A stretch of 64,000 bases of DNA from NCBI GenBank assembly GCA_936432065.2, contig OW386292.2:98661829-98725828 (forward strand), written 5' to 3'. Under the pieces are notes generated by a model. The model was not told where the DNA came from. It searched no databases and saw nothing but the letters and a program-made list of their open reading frames with translations. Origin of the DNA: Rutpela maculata. Lineage: Eukaryota; Arthropoda; Insecta; Coleoptera; Cerambycidae. Shown one piece after another: positions 10,760-21,200 of this stretch (position 1 is the stretch's first letter; the number at the start of each line of letters is the position of its first letter). Position numbers and translations under genes: made by a program.

Positions 10760-11472
10760 AATTTTTTCAATTCCAACCTTATAATAATTTCCTCACCTCT
10801 AAAATTAATAGGTTTAGAGTTTTGATCCAGTATCTCCAAGGTGATATTAGTTATTTCCCGTTTGTTATTTACTGGAAGGAATATTAGATTATTTGGTTGT
10901 ATGTCTATGGCATATCCCGGATTTACAGATGGGGCGAATTCAAAAATGGTATGTGATGGTTTGTTATTGTAGAATGCTCCTGTGGTAATATTACAGTCTA
11001 CGTGGATCGTTATAACCTTCACTATCTCTACAGGCAAATCAGATTGATGTAAAATATTGGGTTTTAACTCGCGAGCTGAATAGCCCAGTAAACTGGCTAG
11101 ACTATCGCTAGGTATAAAATTTATCTCGTGCTTGCTCCTAATTTCACACTTGAGTGTATTATTGTTGGGTTTCAGCGAGAAGTATTCAACACCTTTCACC
11201 GGTGACGTTATTTGACTCTGTAGATATGCTTCAATATCACTTATTTCATAAGATCCAGTCGGAATCGAAATTACTTTTTCTTTACTTTTATCACCTAGCT
11301 CCCAATAGTAAAGCTTGTTATTTACACCTTCTTCGATATTAGGAATGCTATTATAGGTATGAAAACCAATTAGAGCTAATGCGTAATCGTACTGAGGATC
11401 CAATTCAATTGGATTATAAAAGTCTATGGAAAGAGTGGCACCTCGACCTCTTATCGTGAATATCTGAGACAT
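10750..11472 (-). CDS. mCP: Minor capsid (penton-like) protein
   Basis: 240 codons with an ATG start. Its length and position (between major capsid and protease) match the single-jelly-roll penton protein of Polintons. The sequence is rich in beta-strand-forming stretches. Typical features are L-A-L-I-G-F-H-T-Y-N-S-I-P-N-I near residues 32-46, L-G-Y near 128 and a C-terminal L-E-I-L-D. The reading frame is intact. Expected role: forms the fivefold vertices and interacts with the major capsid protein. Confidence 0.75.
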   Translation of the reverse strand: MSQIFTIRGRGATLSIDFYNPIELDPQYDYALALIGFHTYNSIPNIEEGVNNKLYYWELGDKSKEKVISIPTGSYEISDIEAYLQSQITSPVKGVEYFSLKPNNNTLKCEIRSKHEINFIPSDSLASLLGYSARELKPNILHQSDLPVEIVKVITIHVDCNITTGAFYNNKPSHTIFEFAPSVNPGYAIDIQPNNLIFLPVNNKREITNITLEILDQNSKPINFRGEEIIIRLELKKLWG

Positions 11473-11484
11473 ACTGAATGAAAC

Positions 11485-11856
11485 TTATGGGATATTACCG
11501 TTTTTATAAAGAAACTCTAAGCATAAATGTCCGCAATTGATTGTATTGAATTTTTGGTAACTATCATAATTAAATCGTATTTTACATTTATCACCAAAGT
11601 AACGTATTAATTCTACTGGTGGTTTAAGCGCGCCAAAACTATCAAAATAAATAACATTGTCAGCACACTTTTTATATGCTACCCAATGCGTGCCAGGCCC
11701 TTCTTGCGTGTCGAGATTAATAATTGCGCTTTCATATGTTCTAGGAGCGTGAGGTAACGAGTCACGCATAAAGACACCTCTGAAGTGCGGAATTTTCAAT
11801 TTTTTAACATACTTCATCAAATCTACATCAAGAAGTGCTCTATTGGGTAGCTTCAC
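11485..11856 (-). CDS. PRO: Adenain-like cysteine protease
   Basis: Capsid maturation protease of the Ulp1/adenain family. Catalytic residues are visible: His57 in G-T-H-W-V-A-Y, Asp72 in Y-F-D-S-F-G, Gln101 in Y-Q-K-F and Cys108 in N-C-G-H-L-C-L. The open frame is 123 codons, but its first codon is GTG. The first ATG is codon 14 (11817), just before the conserved K-K-L-K-I-P-H-F-R-G-V-F-M-R-D block, so the natural start is probably 11817 or lies upstream through another mechanism. The frame overlaps the PLA2-core gene by four bases. Frame intact. Confidence 0.88.
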   Translation of the reverse strand: MKLPNRALLDVDLMKYVKKLKIPHFRGVFMRDSLPHAPRTYESAIINLDTQEGPGTHWVAYKKCADNVIYFDSFGALKPPVELIRYFGDKCKIRFNYDSYQKFNTINCGHLCLEFLYKNGNIP

Positions 11857-12623
11857 TGGGAGTTTTTTTGCTGCTTTTTCAGGTACAGCCCATAGCCCTT
11901 CTTATGAGGTTTCAAATACATCCCCTTTCCTAAAGCTATAGCCTCCATAGTTTTATTATGCCGCTCAGCCTCTTCCAATTTTTTCTTTGCAGCTTTGGCG
12001 TCGATGACAGCTTTTGCCACACCTGCAGCCCCTCCTGATAGAGCTCCTAGAGCACTCAGACCGGCAAAAATAGGAATTAGCGGTAAGATTCCACCGGTCT
12101 TGGGTAATAGTAGTATGCGTGGTGCTTTTATCTTTTTTCGACCACCTACAGCGTTCATAGCTGATTTCGCTAGCTTCAAGGCCATACTAGCATTTTTTCT
12201 TAGATTATTATTATTAGGTTTTTTAAACAATCTCTTAACAACACCAATAGTTTTGCGAAAACCGACTTTTTGCCTGCGAACCCCCATTCCCATCTTCCGT
12301 TTAACCTTCATAGCGTTAACAACAGCCCAAGCGGCCGACTTCTCTTTCAAATTAGCGTCCTTAGACTTGACTCGTTCCCAGGCACGCTGCTCAAGATCGT
12401 AATCAGCCTTATGTCTATCTTCTAAATTTGAGCTTTTACTATAGGCTATATCGTGTTCGCGACAGCTTCGGTCGAGATCGTTAATGCCTGGATCACCTCG
12501 CTTTAACCGTTTTTCCAACTTGGTGCCTGGACCGCAGTACTGATATCCTGGTAAATGCGCTTCAAATGGTAACTTATTTATCAGAGAGTTTACTACTCCA
12601 CTACCCTCCTTCAACATCAACAT
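11853..12623 (-). CDS. PLA2-domain virion core protein
   Basis: 256 codons with two parts. Residues 24-62 carry a phospholipase-A2-like site: calcium loop Y-C-G-P-G (29-33) and the catalytic pair His57-Asp58 in C-R-E-H-D-I-A-Y. This resembles the parvovirus VP1 lipase that helps particles leave endosomes. The middle is very basic (K-R-K-M, R-R-Q-K, K-R-L-F-K-K), and a hydrophobic Gly/Ala-rich stretch at about 170-202 and a basic tail follow, as in adenovirus-like core/membrane-lytic proteins. This PLA2-plus-core fusion is known from adintoviruses and insect Polintons. First gene of the minus-strand capsid block. Confidence 0.82.
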   Translation of the reverse strand: MLMLKEGSGVVNSLINKLPFEAHLPGYQYCGPGTKLEKRLKRGDPGINDLDRSCREHDIAYSKSSNLEDRHKADYDLEQRAWERVKSKDANLKEKSAAWAVVNAMKVKRKMGMGVRRQKVGFRKTIGVVKRLFKKPNNNNLRKNASMALKLAKSAMNAVGGRKKIKAPRILLLPKTGGILPLIPIFAGLSALGALSGGAAGVAKAVIDAKAAKKKLEEAERHNKTMEAIALGKGMYLKPHKKGYGLYLKKQQKNSQ

Positions 12624-12657
12624 CTAAACTGATAATGAGTAATAATGTAAAGGTGTA

Positions 12658-12724
<67 letters not shown>

Positions 12725-12756
12725 CTGCTACACATCACTGAAAGTGTGAGTCTACG
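12624..12756. promoter_or_regulatory. Divergent promoter region with (TA)n
   Basis: The 133-bp gap separates the minus-strand capsid block from the plus-strand ATPase gene and must hold promoters for both directions. It contains an uninterrupted (TA) run at about 12661-12722, which could act as a symmetric TATA-like element. Confidence 0.45.
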
Positions 12757-13441
12757 ATGCGGCTTCTTAAACAGCGGTTGTCACTTCCAGTGGAGAACTT
12801 GGATATTTTCTCACAATGTTCAGCAACCGAAAAACATGGTCCATTATTTCCTAGCGCTTTAAGAGCGATTGTATGCGGGCCCAGTGGCGCTGGCAAAACG
12901 AATCTCCTACTAAGTTTATTGTTCGATCCTAATGAGCTGTGGTTTGAAAATGTATACGTCTATTCCAAATCTCTATATCAACCGAAATACAAATTGCTGG
13001 AAGATGCATTGAAAAAAGTGAAAGGTGTTGGTTATTTCCCGTATACAGATAGTGAAGGTATAATCGATCCTTCTAAGGCTAGAACCAATTCCATATTCAT
13101 TTTCGATGATGTGGCTTGCGACAAACAAGATAAAATAAGGGCCTACTTCAGTATGAGTAGACATAGACTTGTGGACTGTTTCTATCTGTCAGACCTATAC
13201 ACATATTGGCAAACATTTGGTACGAGATAATTGTAACTGTATTATTTTATTCAAGCAGGACCGTATGAATCTTAAACATGTTTATGATGATCACGTAACT
13301 CCAGACATGACTTTTGATAAATTTGAAAAACTATGCGCCGAATGTTGGAATGACAAATATGGTGTATTAGTAATAGTTAAAGATTTTGATTTGAACAACG
13401 GACGCTATCGAAAAGGATTCGATCAGTATATATGTATATGA
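12757..13441 (+). pseudogene. ATP: FtsK/HerA-type DNA packaging ATPase, one frameshift
   Basis: Motor that would pump the Polinton genome into capsids. Walker A is G-P-S-G-A-G-K-T (residues 41-48) and Walker B is S-I-F-I-F-D-D (112-118). The Arg/His-rich M-S-R-H-R motif follows at about 131-135. The first frame stops at 13230. The conserved continuation (Q-T-Y-T..., R-D-N, I-L-F-K-Q-D, then D-M-T-F) is in the next frame from about 13185 to 13441. One single-base indel near 13185-13195 therefore breaks the gene. The total of about 225 codons fits the family. It faces away from the capsid block across the (TA)n promoter. Confidence 0.85.
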
Positions 13442-13482
13442 TACATCATACAGCTTTATTACTGTTCTACACGTTAACAGAT

Positions 13483-13578
13483 ACAGACCTGCGAAAAGCT
13501 GTAACAGACCTGTGAAAAAGCTGTAACAGACTTGTGAAAAGCTGTAACAGACCTGTGAAAAAGCTGTACAGACCTGTA
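13483..13578. repeat. Five tandem 21-22 bp repeats
   Basis: Units beginning ACAGACCT and containing GAAAA(A)GCTGTA start at 13483, 13504, 13526, 13547 and 13568. They end right before the ATG of the next gene (13584), so they form its 5' leader or promoter. Confidence 0.8.
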
Positions 13579-13583
13579 TAAAA

Positions 13584-14645
13584 ATGAAGTATAAAAAAAT
13601 ATCTCTAGAGAAATATAAAGTAGTAAAGCCACACATAGATGATTTAGAAAAGGAGAAGTTACTTAAAAAGAAAATTACTGAAGTGTCAAGGGCAATCAGA
13701 AAGAAATATTTGGCTTTAAAGCTAGGAAAGGCTGAAGAAGACGAATCTCTCAATCGTATATTCAAACCAATTGTAGAACCATTACATGATATTAAAATAA
13801 ACACATCTAAAAGCGTAGCGGCGGCGGCGGCGACAGCAGCAACGGTAACACCTGAACCACTAACCGAACGACGGATACCATCACTACCATCAGTAAACTT
13901 TATACCTGATGAGGAAATCGGTGAAGTCTTTCTCGAAAAAGATTCTGAAGAAGAAGAAGAAGTACCAGAACTGTCATTTGATGAAATTAAAGAACAATAC
14001 GATAATCTAGTTAAACATAATAAACCTGTTATAGATGAATATCTGGAGCAATTTCCACCATTAGCGAGATATTGCATTGAAGGATTTTTTACAGATAGTA
14101 ATAGTTACGATACAACATCTGGTGCTCGTTTTGATTTTCTAGCAAACAAATTATTTATGGGTAATAAAGAACTGAAAATAGCTGATAATAACCTTGTGAT
14201 CGACGATAGACCATACCCGGGTACTAAAGGGTTATATGAATTGATATTTATGAAAAACCCCAATGGGTTCAATGAAACTGATTTAAAAAATTACAAAGAA
14301 ATTCTAGATTTAACCAGTGCTCACAAACGCGATTACAATCCGCAGGAGCAACGAAGGGGGCATAGGCACTATAAATATACGAGTGTAATAAAACCTCTAT
14401 ATGTAAAACCTCGATATGATCCAAGAATTAGGAGTAAGTCACAAAATGCTCCTTCGAAAAGCGGATCTGGCATGGCTGTGTACAATGAAAAACCAATAGA
14501 ATACGTTTACTGGGATGACGTAAATGAACTTGTTGATAGACTAAAACTTTTAATAGCCTCAAAAAGCGCTGGAAACACAGACTCTCACGATAATGAGATC
14601 TTGAGTATATTATCGGAACTGAAGGAAATAGGTGTTATTGCTTAA
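13584..14645 (+). CDS. Conserved Polinton protein of unknown function
   Basis: 353 codons, ATG start, intact. Residues 1-70 are highly basic and helical (K-Y-K-K-I, K-E-K-L-L-K-K-K). Residues 75-90 are an Ala/Thr-rich linker and residues 110-135 are acidic. The C-terminal half holds blocks that I recognise as recurrent in arthropod and Hydra Polintons: Y-D-T-T-S-G-A-R near 172, G-T-K-G-L-Y-E-L near 210, and Y-W-D-D-V-N-E-L-V-D-R-L near 310 with the final N-E-I-L-S-I-L. It lies between ATPase and integrase. A structural or DNA-packaging accessory role is plausible but unproven. Confidence 0.7.
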   Translation: MKYKKISLEKYKVVKPHIDDLEKEKLLKKKITEVSRAIRKKYLALKLGKAEEDESLNRIFKPIVEPLHDIKINTSKSVAAAAATAATVTPEPLTERRIPSLPSVNFIPDEEIGEVFLEKDSEEEEEVPELSFDEIKEQYDNLVKHNKPVIDEYLEQFPPLARYCIEGFFTDSNSYDTTSGARFDFLANKLFMGNKELKIADNNLVIDDRPYPGTKGLYELIFMKNPNGFNETDLKNYKEILDLTSAHKRDYNPQEQRRGHRHYKYTSVIKPLYVKPRYDPRIRSKSQNAPSKSGSGMAVYNEKPIEYVYWDDVNELVDRLKLLIASKSAGNTDSHDNEILSILSELKEIGVIA

Positions 14646-14681
14646 ATATTTACAACTTTGCTAAGTATCATCATTTACAAT

Positions 14682-14932
14682 ATGCCCGTAGACAAGTTCG
14701 GAAGGTCTAATATATATCAGATCTAGATCTATCTGCTAAAATAACATCGATGGAAAATTTTATAAAAAATATTGAAGGGGAGCTAAATCAATCTGCTAAA
14801 ATAATATCGATGGAAAATTTTATAAAAAATATTGAAAGGGAGCTAAATCAATTTAGAGATACCGTCGTAAGACAAATGTCTGAAGTTTATTTAGATATGG
14901 CCAATCTTAAAAAGAAAAAGTTAGTTCACTGA
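14682..14932 (+). pseudogene. Small fibre-like/coiled-coil gene, frameshifted
   Basis: ATG at 14682 opens M-P-V-D-K-F-G-R, an N-terminus that I associate with a recurrent Polinton protein of unknown role. The frame stops at TAG after 14 codons. The next frame takes over (L-D-L-S-A-K-I) and runs to TGA at 14930-14932. It contains a 20-residue unit starting M-E-N-F-I-K-N-I that is repeated in tandem (14750 and 14810), followed by a coiled-coil tail. One indel near 14720 would explain the break. D1 inserted just after the stop codon. Confidence 0.45.
14735..14852 (+). repeat. Tandem duplication of about 60 bp
   Basis: The stretch from TCTGCTAAAATAACATCGATGG through GAGCTAAATCAA is present twice in a row with few changes. 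It duplicates 20 codons of the coiled coil in the overlapping small gene. Confidence 0.85.
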
Positions 14933-14935
14933 TAA

Positions 14936-16957
14936 TGTTGTAGAACTCTCCAAAATCGTCCTAAGTTGAAGACAATCAAAATTCGACTTAGGCAGAAATT
15001 TCATTTAAAGACATTTTTGGGAGTCTGCAGAGGCGCAGATCAGTCCACAAGGACCGTTTTGGGTTCTATAAGGCGTTGGAAATGACCAGGCGAAAATTCG
15101 AAGAAACACCGAATTTTCACTTAGGAAAAATGTTTTTGGTTCAAAATATCAGAGTAGAAGTATATAATGACAAAGATTTATGAATAGTATACTTTTTCAA
15201 AGGTATCATAAATTGGACTTTGAAAAATAATATTTTTGGAAGGGCGTCAAAATTTGGCCCAGGAATCGATTTATCGAAAGTACGCCAAAGTTTCACTTGC
15301 AGACTAATTTTTCAAAACTGCGTTGAAATTTGGCTTGAAAATCAATTTTTCAAAAGTACGCCAAAATTTCACCCGCAGATTAACTTTTCAAAAGTACCTT
15401 GAAATTTGGCTTGAAAATCAATTTTTCAAAAGTACGCCAAAATTTCACCCGCGGATTAACTTTTCAAAAGTACCTTGAAATTTGGCTTGAAAATCGATTT
15501 TTCAAAAGTACGCCAAAATTTCACCCGCAGATTAGTTTTTCAAAAGTACCTTGAAATTTGGCTCGAAAATCGATTTTTCAAAAGTACGCTAAAATTGGTC
15601 TTTAAATGGATTTTTCAAAAGTACCACAAAGTCAGTTTAAAAAGTACCACGAAAATATACTTTAAATTATTTTTTATTTTTTATTCCTCAACCAAAGACA
15701 TTGACCTTTGAGGTACGGTCATTGAAAGCCCAATTCTAAAATATGAGCATAAAATTTTAACGATGCACTGCATCCGAAAGGCAAAAAAGAAGATTTTGTC
15801 AAAGCCGGCGTAGTGCCGATAAGCAAAAATTGATAAAAATCAATGCACATGTACAAGGCCGGTTTCTCGCATAGAAAGAGTTTGGATTGACCCAGCGGCT
15901 CGCAATTTGGTCGAGCGCGTTGAGTGGTCCAGACAAAGTGATGGTAGAAAAGCCAATAACGGGGCTTTTCAAATGACAAAGTTATAGAGGAAAACGCCTT
16001 GTGCATAAAAATCCAAAAATTCAATTTTGCCTAATAGTCGCTCGAAGGTGAGACGCTGCCAAATCGATATTATTAATCGACTGTGATAAGGGTTAGTAAG
16101 TCGTGGACTGATCGAACGCCATTCAACTTATGCAGTAATAAGTCCTCTGAATGTGTTTGAGTACGTGAATTTCCACGATACAAGAACTTTAAAGCTAGGT
16201 AGTCTCTAGCGAAACTAAATTCATTTAGTAAAACTTTTTTAAGTTAATTTCAGTCAGCCTTAATTATTCATTTACCCAGAGTCTGAAATGATTCTAAAAG
16301 CTCGCATTTTGATTCTGAGAAGGTACGTATGAATCTTTTCTACCTAATCGATCGTTAGCGCGAGCGCTCTCGCTTGTATGGTCTGAAAGTCACTACCTTG
16401 ATTGGGGAAGGCACGATTCTTTCTTGAGAATTTTGTATAACCAATTCTGTTAAATAAACGGATTCTTTGAACTAATGTTTCTTAATTGATCTTGAGGCCT
16501 GTTGACGGTCTATAATCCCTGGAACTTTCGTATAGAAAACCGGATGTGTCGAGTTAATTCGCATTAACGTTCGACCTTCTGGTTGTTGTACGGAGGTTCG
16601 ATAGGGATTTTTTTATGCGTTTTTTGAGAAATATATTCCGTTATTAATGGACCAAAACGCGATTTTCGCGTACCAAAACTAATCCCTCCGCAGAGAAATT
16701 CTTCGGTTGGGATTTTTTTATGCAAAAATTCAGGAAATTAAGAGGTGCCTAAACCCCTAACGAGGGAATTCGGGTCCAGAGAGAGCGTAGTTTCCGATCT
16801 GTGGTAGTGCAGCCTTGGTCCCGCTTTTCGGCTACCGAAGTCATCTTATCTCGAACCCGCCTGGGAGGTAGAAGAACGGGGTAATACGCGACTGGCGCCC
16901 CCTGAGAAATAAATTGGTGTCGCGTCATTTTGACGCCCGGTAGTGCGTTCTTCTACA
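14936..16957 (+). repeat. 5' LTR of D1
   Basis: Starts TGTTGTAGAACTC and ends TTCTTCTACA, with TG...CA termini. At 2 kb it is long for a Ty3-type element. It contains 76-bp internal repeats and an AATAAA signal (about 16454). Its short open frames are not protein-like and occur identically in every LTR copy. Confidence 0.95.
15270..15590 (+). repeat. 76-bp tandem repeats inside the D1 LTRs
   Basis: Units built on CAAAAGTACGCCAAAATTTC and CTTTTCAAAAGTACC recur with a 76-bp period (15346, 15422, 15498), preceded by a diverged unit. The 3' LTR has the same array (23332-23652). In D2 LTRs (49060-49450 and 57166-57556) there is one more unit. Confidence 0.85.
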
Positions 16958-16975
16958 TGGCGCCCAACGTGGGGC
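16958..16975 (+). other. Primer binding site of D1 (tRNA-Lys)
   Basis: TGGCGCCCAACGTGGGGC directly follows the 5' LTR. It complements the 3' end of an animal tRNA-Lys(CTT) including CCA. Confidence 0.85.
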
Positions 16976-17007
16976 GTTGTTAGTCAGCAGGGCTTTCTGG
17001 AAAGGAT

Positions 17008-18222
17008 ATGGATGAATCAACGCCTTTCCAGTTTTACGACGAGCCGACATCTGTGATGGACAACGTCTCTAGAGGGTTAGAGAGGCCGTGCGCGGAGGAT
17101 GTACTGGGTAGTTCGGGGGTTGGCCCGAGTACCACTGAAGGAGTCATACAGCCCTCCTCAGAACAAGTGTTCGCCCAAATGGCAGCAGGTCTTGCCAAAG
17201 CTCTAAGCGAAGCCACGCACGAGCATAAGTATCGGTCGAAGCATCCAAATGCGGAATTTCATGGCTTCGAACACGAAGACCCTGAAACCTTCATTTATCA
17301 AATGGAGGAATTTTTCGTCCGAGTACGAATTACGCAGGATAACGACCGACTATATAAAATATCAGAACAGCTCAAAGATGATGCTAAGAAATGGTTCGAA
17401 CAATATCGAACCCTAATTACCACGTATCCTCTATTCCTCGAGCGGTTCAGAAGCCGTTATGATTCAGGTGAAGTACTCACCGAAGCAGTAGCTAATTTAT
17501 ATGGCAAGAAACAAGATGCCGAGGAAAATACGTCAGTATTTATTTCAAGGAAGGTATGCCTCTTCAAGAGGATCGATCCGTTTAAGCCGGAGGCGATGAA
17601 GGCGGCTACCATCTTCAATCAATTGAGACCTGATATGAAAATGCTCCTAAAGAGTGCCGTCATACCAGATACAAATACACTAGTGACGATGACCGAACAA
17701 ATGGCTAAAATCATGGATGAGAATAAAGAATTCGAGATTCTGCAAAATGCAAAGAAAAGCAAAGACCGAGAAGCGTCCACCTCTACCGCTTCAGCTCAAG
17801 GGAATCAGCAATCGAGCAGTAACTGGAGAACGGAACCCTCCGCCTTAACGAAGCCGTCCTCCAGTTCCTTTGGTGCATCTAGGACACCATTCAATGGATC
17901 TCAAAGAAGAGATAATCCGCCAGCACCAAGGGTGCATTTTGCAAATAGTATTTCCTCGCTGCCTAGAGGGGATATACCGAGAAGGGGTACTGGAGACGTA
18001 AGGAACTCCCGAGTCCCGTATCGCCCTTGCAGATATTGCCCAACGGAGCAGTGGCATTTTCATGCAGAATGCCCAAACAATCCCTATCGTAATATGAATA
18101 CGGGAAACCAAGCGGGGGTCAGAGGCGATGGCCCAGGCCGAACTGTACCAGCCCCGCCTACCAGGCCCCAGCAGGCTCGAAGCGACCCTCGGGGAAGCTC
18201 CGAAGCAAGAAGTTTAAATTAA
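17008..18222 (+). CDS. gag: Gag polyprotein of D1
   Basis: 404 codons, ATG start. Residues 80-250 form a typical Ty3 Gag/capsid domain (E-F-H-G-F near 83, W-F-E-Q-Y near 130, F-R-S-R-Y near 148). A Ser/Gln-rich linker follows, then a zinc-knuckle-like C-R-Y-C...H-F-H-A-E-C near 342-358 and a Pro/Arg-rich tail. It makes virus-like particles in the cytoplasm and packages the RNA. It ends at TAA inside the frameshift site. The copy in D2 differs by about a dozen residues. Confidence 0.93.
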   Translation: MDESTPFQFYDEPTSVMDNVSRGLERPCAEDVLGSSGVGPSTTEGVIQPSSEQVFAQMAAGLAKALSEATHEHKYRSKHPNAEFHGFEHEDPETFIYQMEEFFVRVRITQDNDRLYKISEQLKDDAKKWFEQYRTLITTYPLFLERFRSRYDSGEVLTEAVANLYGKKQDAEENTSVFISRKVCLFKRIDPFKPEAMKAATIFNQLRPDMKMLLKSAVIPDTNTLVTMTEQMAKIMDENKEFEILQNAKKSKDREASTSTASAQGNQQSSSNWRTEPSALTKPSSSSFGASRTPFNGSQRRDNPPAPRVHFANSISSLPRGDIPRRGTGDVRNSRVPYRPCRYCPTEQWHFHAECPNNPYRNMNTGNQAGVRGDGPGRTVPAPPTRPQQARSDPRGSSEARSLN

Positions 18223-21200
18223 AAAACTTCGATGACCTTCCTGACCTTAATTACCTGTTTAAGGATCAAGAAGTCAACCTATCTCCCCACCGATTCACTC
18301 CATTAGAATCTATCAATCAAACCAACGACGCTTTCCCTCTGCCTCGCATTAAGATTATAATTAATAATCGAGCGGTTAACGCTTTATTGGATACAGGTTC
18401 GACAAGGAATATTATCCAACCGAAATTTTTGAACGACATTGATCAACTTACAGCTCCCCAAACTTTTGTTATGGCTTGTGGCGATGGTTTAGTAGAATCC
18501 CTCGGGACTACGACCATAAACGTTAATGTACTAGATGTACCCTTTCAGACCACGTTTCAGGTCATTCAAAATTTAAATGAAGAGCTCATTCTGGGAGCCC
18601 CGTTTTTATATGCTCACAATGTCGTATTCGATTATCAACGTAAATGTGTCTACGTCGGCACTGAAGAGCGAATAACCGTCTTCTGGAATCAAGCAGCACA
18701 TCAAGCAAGGAAGCAATGCCGGCTTCCCGAAGAACTGATCATCGGAAACGATAATTTAAAACCTCTATTCGAGGAATTCGCTGAATTGTTCACCGCGGTG
18801 CCTACCCAAGCTACCACGGTGACAACGAAACATAAAATAAAAGTTAAAGACGACCGCCCGTTCAATATCAAACCCTACCCCATGTCTCCTTCTAAGAAAA
18901 AAGTTATGTACGATCAAATTGAAGAGATGCTGAAAGCCGGGGTCATAGAACCGAGTACCGCTCAGTACAGTTCGCCTCCTATTATAATTGAAAGGCCCGG
19001 CAAGAAGCCTCGCTTCTGCATTGATTATCGTCACTTAAATGAAGTAACGGAAGACGAAGCATCCGTCTTACCAAAGATATACGAGAGTATAAAGGATCTA
19101 GGAAACGCCAACTTATTTACGGTGTTAGACCTCAAGAGCGGATATTGGCAAATCCCTCTTGAGGAGTCGTCAAAAAACTATTCTACGTTTACAACATTAG
19201 ATGGAGCATCTTACCGATTTAACGTGATGCCTTTCGGATTGAAGACCGCTCCATGTACATTCCAAAAATTTATGGCAAGAGACGTATTGACCGGCTACTT
19301 GCATCATTTCTGCAAAGTATATCTCGATGATATTATCATCTACAGCGAAAATATAGAACAGCATGTAAACCATCTGAGAGCCGTCTTTGAACGCCTGCGT
19401 TTGCATAATTTAAAGGTGTCACCGGAAAAATGTGTGGTAGCCACGTCAAGCATAACCTATCTCGGGCATCAAATAAATGCCAACACCACTCAACCATTAG
19501 AAAAACACATATTACAGATACAAAATTATCCGGCCCCTACGACAAGGCGCCAGCTTCAGAGTTTCCTTGGTCTGTGTAATTGGGTACGTGAATATATCCC
19601 TAATGTTGCAATAATTACAAAGCCCTTGACCCGACTACTCTCGAAAGACTGGCGCTTCAAGTGGAATCCGGAAGCCCAAGAAGCTTTTATTTTACTAAAA
19701 GAAGTATTGAATAAACCTCTAGGACTGCACCGGCCAGATTTCAATAAAATGTTCATACTGCAGACGGACGCATCCTTAATAGGATTATCTGCAGTATTAT
19801 ATCAATTGGGGGATAATGACCAGAAGCACATCGTCTCTTATGCTAGTAATACGTTATCTCCGACGGAGAGAAAATACCATATTAATGAATTGGAATGTTT
19901 GAGCGTCGTTAATTATATAAGGAAATACAAAATATATTTGGCAGACCGTCCATTTATAGTCAAAACCGACAATCGAGCTTTACTATGGTTAAATAAGCAT
20001 AAGGACGAGAAAACGAAATTTACTCGTTGGTCATTATTACTTCAGGAATACAGCTTCACCATAGAACATTGTCCCGGCAAGGAAAATATATTGGCTGACT
20101 ATCTTAGCAGGAATCCTCAAGGCCCAAACGTCGAAGCAGACGACGAAGAGGAGAGAATGTACCCACCAAAATTCTCGTACAAGGAACGAATATCAGTAAT
20201 TACCACATTGGAATTAAACGATCAGGTCAGAGAAGCGCAAACGCACTCCAGAGATATCCAAGAACAAATTGAACGATGGAATACTCTAGTGCGACAAGCA
20301 GATAAAACCGAGGCAGAGGTGAAATTCGTCAATACAAGACAAGTGATAGGCGGCACACTTTGGACAAGAGGCGAAAATGTTAAAGAAAAATTATACGTAC
20401 CAAAACGTATGGTCATGAGAGTAATATCTCATTTTCACGACCGACCGGAAGTAGGTCACCCCGGCCGCGATGAAACTGTTAGAATCATCTCGGGCCGCTA
20501 TTATTTTAATAATTTGTCGAGACTAGTTAACAAATATTTAAATGAGTGCATTATTTGTAATTCCGTAAAAAGCAGACAGTCACAACCGAAGGCTCCTCTC
20601 AGAAGCCATGCTCCATCGCATCCGTTCGAAGTTTTAAGCGTCGATGTAATCGGACCACTTCAGCGAACCAAAGATGCAGATAACCGATATATATTAATGG
20701 TAGAGGATGTATTTAGTAAGTGGGTCGAAGCCAAGGCGTTCACCCAAGTCAGTGGAAAAACAATAGCACAATTTATCGAAGAGGAACTAGTGGCGAGATA
20801 TGGCGTTCCGAGGGTCATCATTTCCGACCAGGGAGGCCACTTCAATTCCGGCTTTTACGATACGTTCTGTACACGTAACAATATTGAAAGATTCTTCACA
20901 GCAGCTTACCACCAACAGGCCAATCCAATAGAAAGGAGGGTGCAAGAAGCTAAGAAGATCTTAAAAACCTTATTATATGGTTCACCCAACGACGAGTGGG
21001 ATCGACATGTTAGTCAGATGGCATATATCTTGAGAACAAGAAAAAACGCCGCTACGGGGCATACGCCCAGTTTCGTAGTACTCGGCTATGAATTACCACA
21101 GATTGGTGATTGGAATATGTTCGCTTATAGACAAGAGCGTCGTAATCAAGCGGACGTTCCCCGCCTTGAAAGAGTCAAGGAGATTCGTAAAAATCAAACA

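Noticed and set aside
13483..13578. Possible CRISPR-like repeat array
   Set aside because: Repeats are directly adjacent with no unique spacers, and the genome is eukaryotic.
13367..14077. 236-codon minus-strand ORF
   Set aside because: Antisense shadow of the conserved Polinton protein; low-complexity Ser/Cys text derived from the repeats and acidic codons.
15220..15711. Repeated short ORFs in the LTRs (also at 23282, 49009 and 57115)
   Set aside because: They follow the 76-bp LTR repeats, have no domain character and appear in every LTR only because the LTRs are identical.
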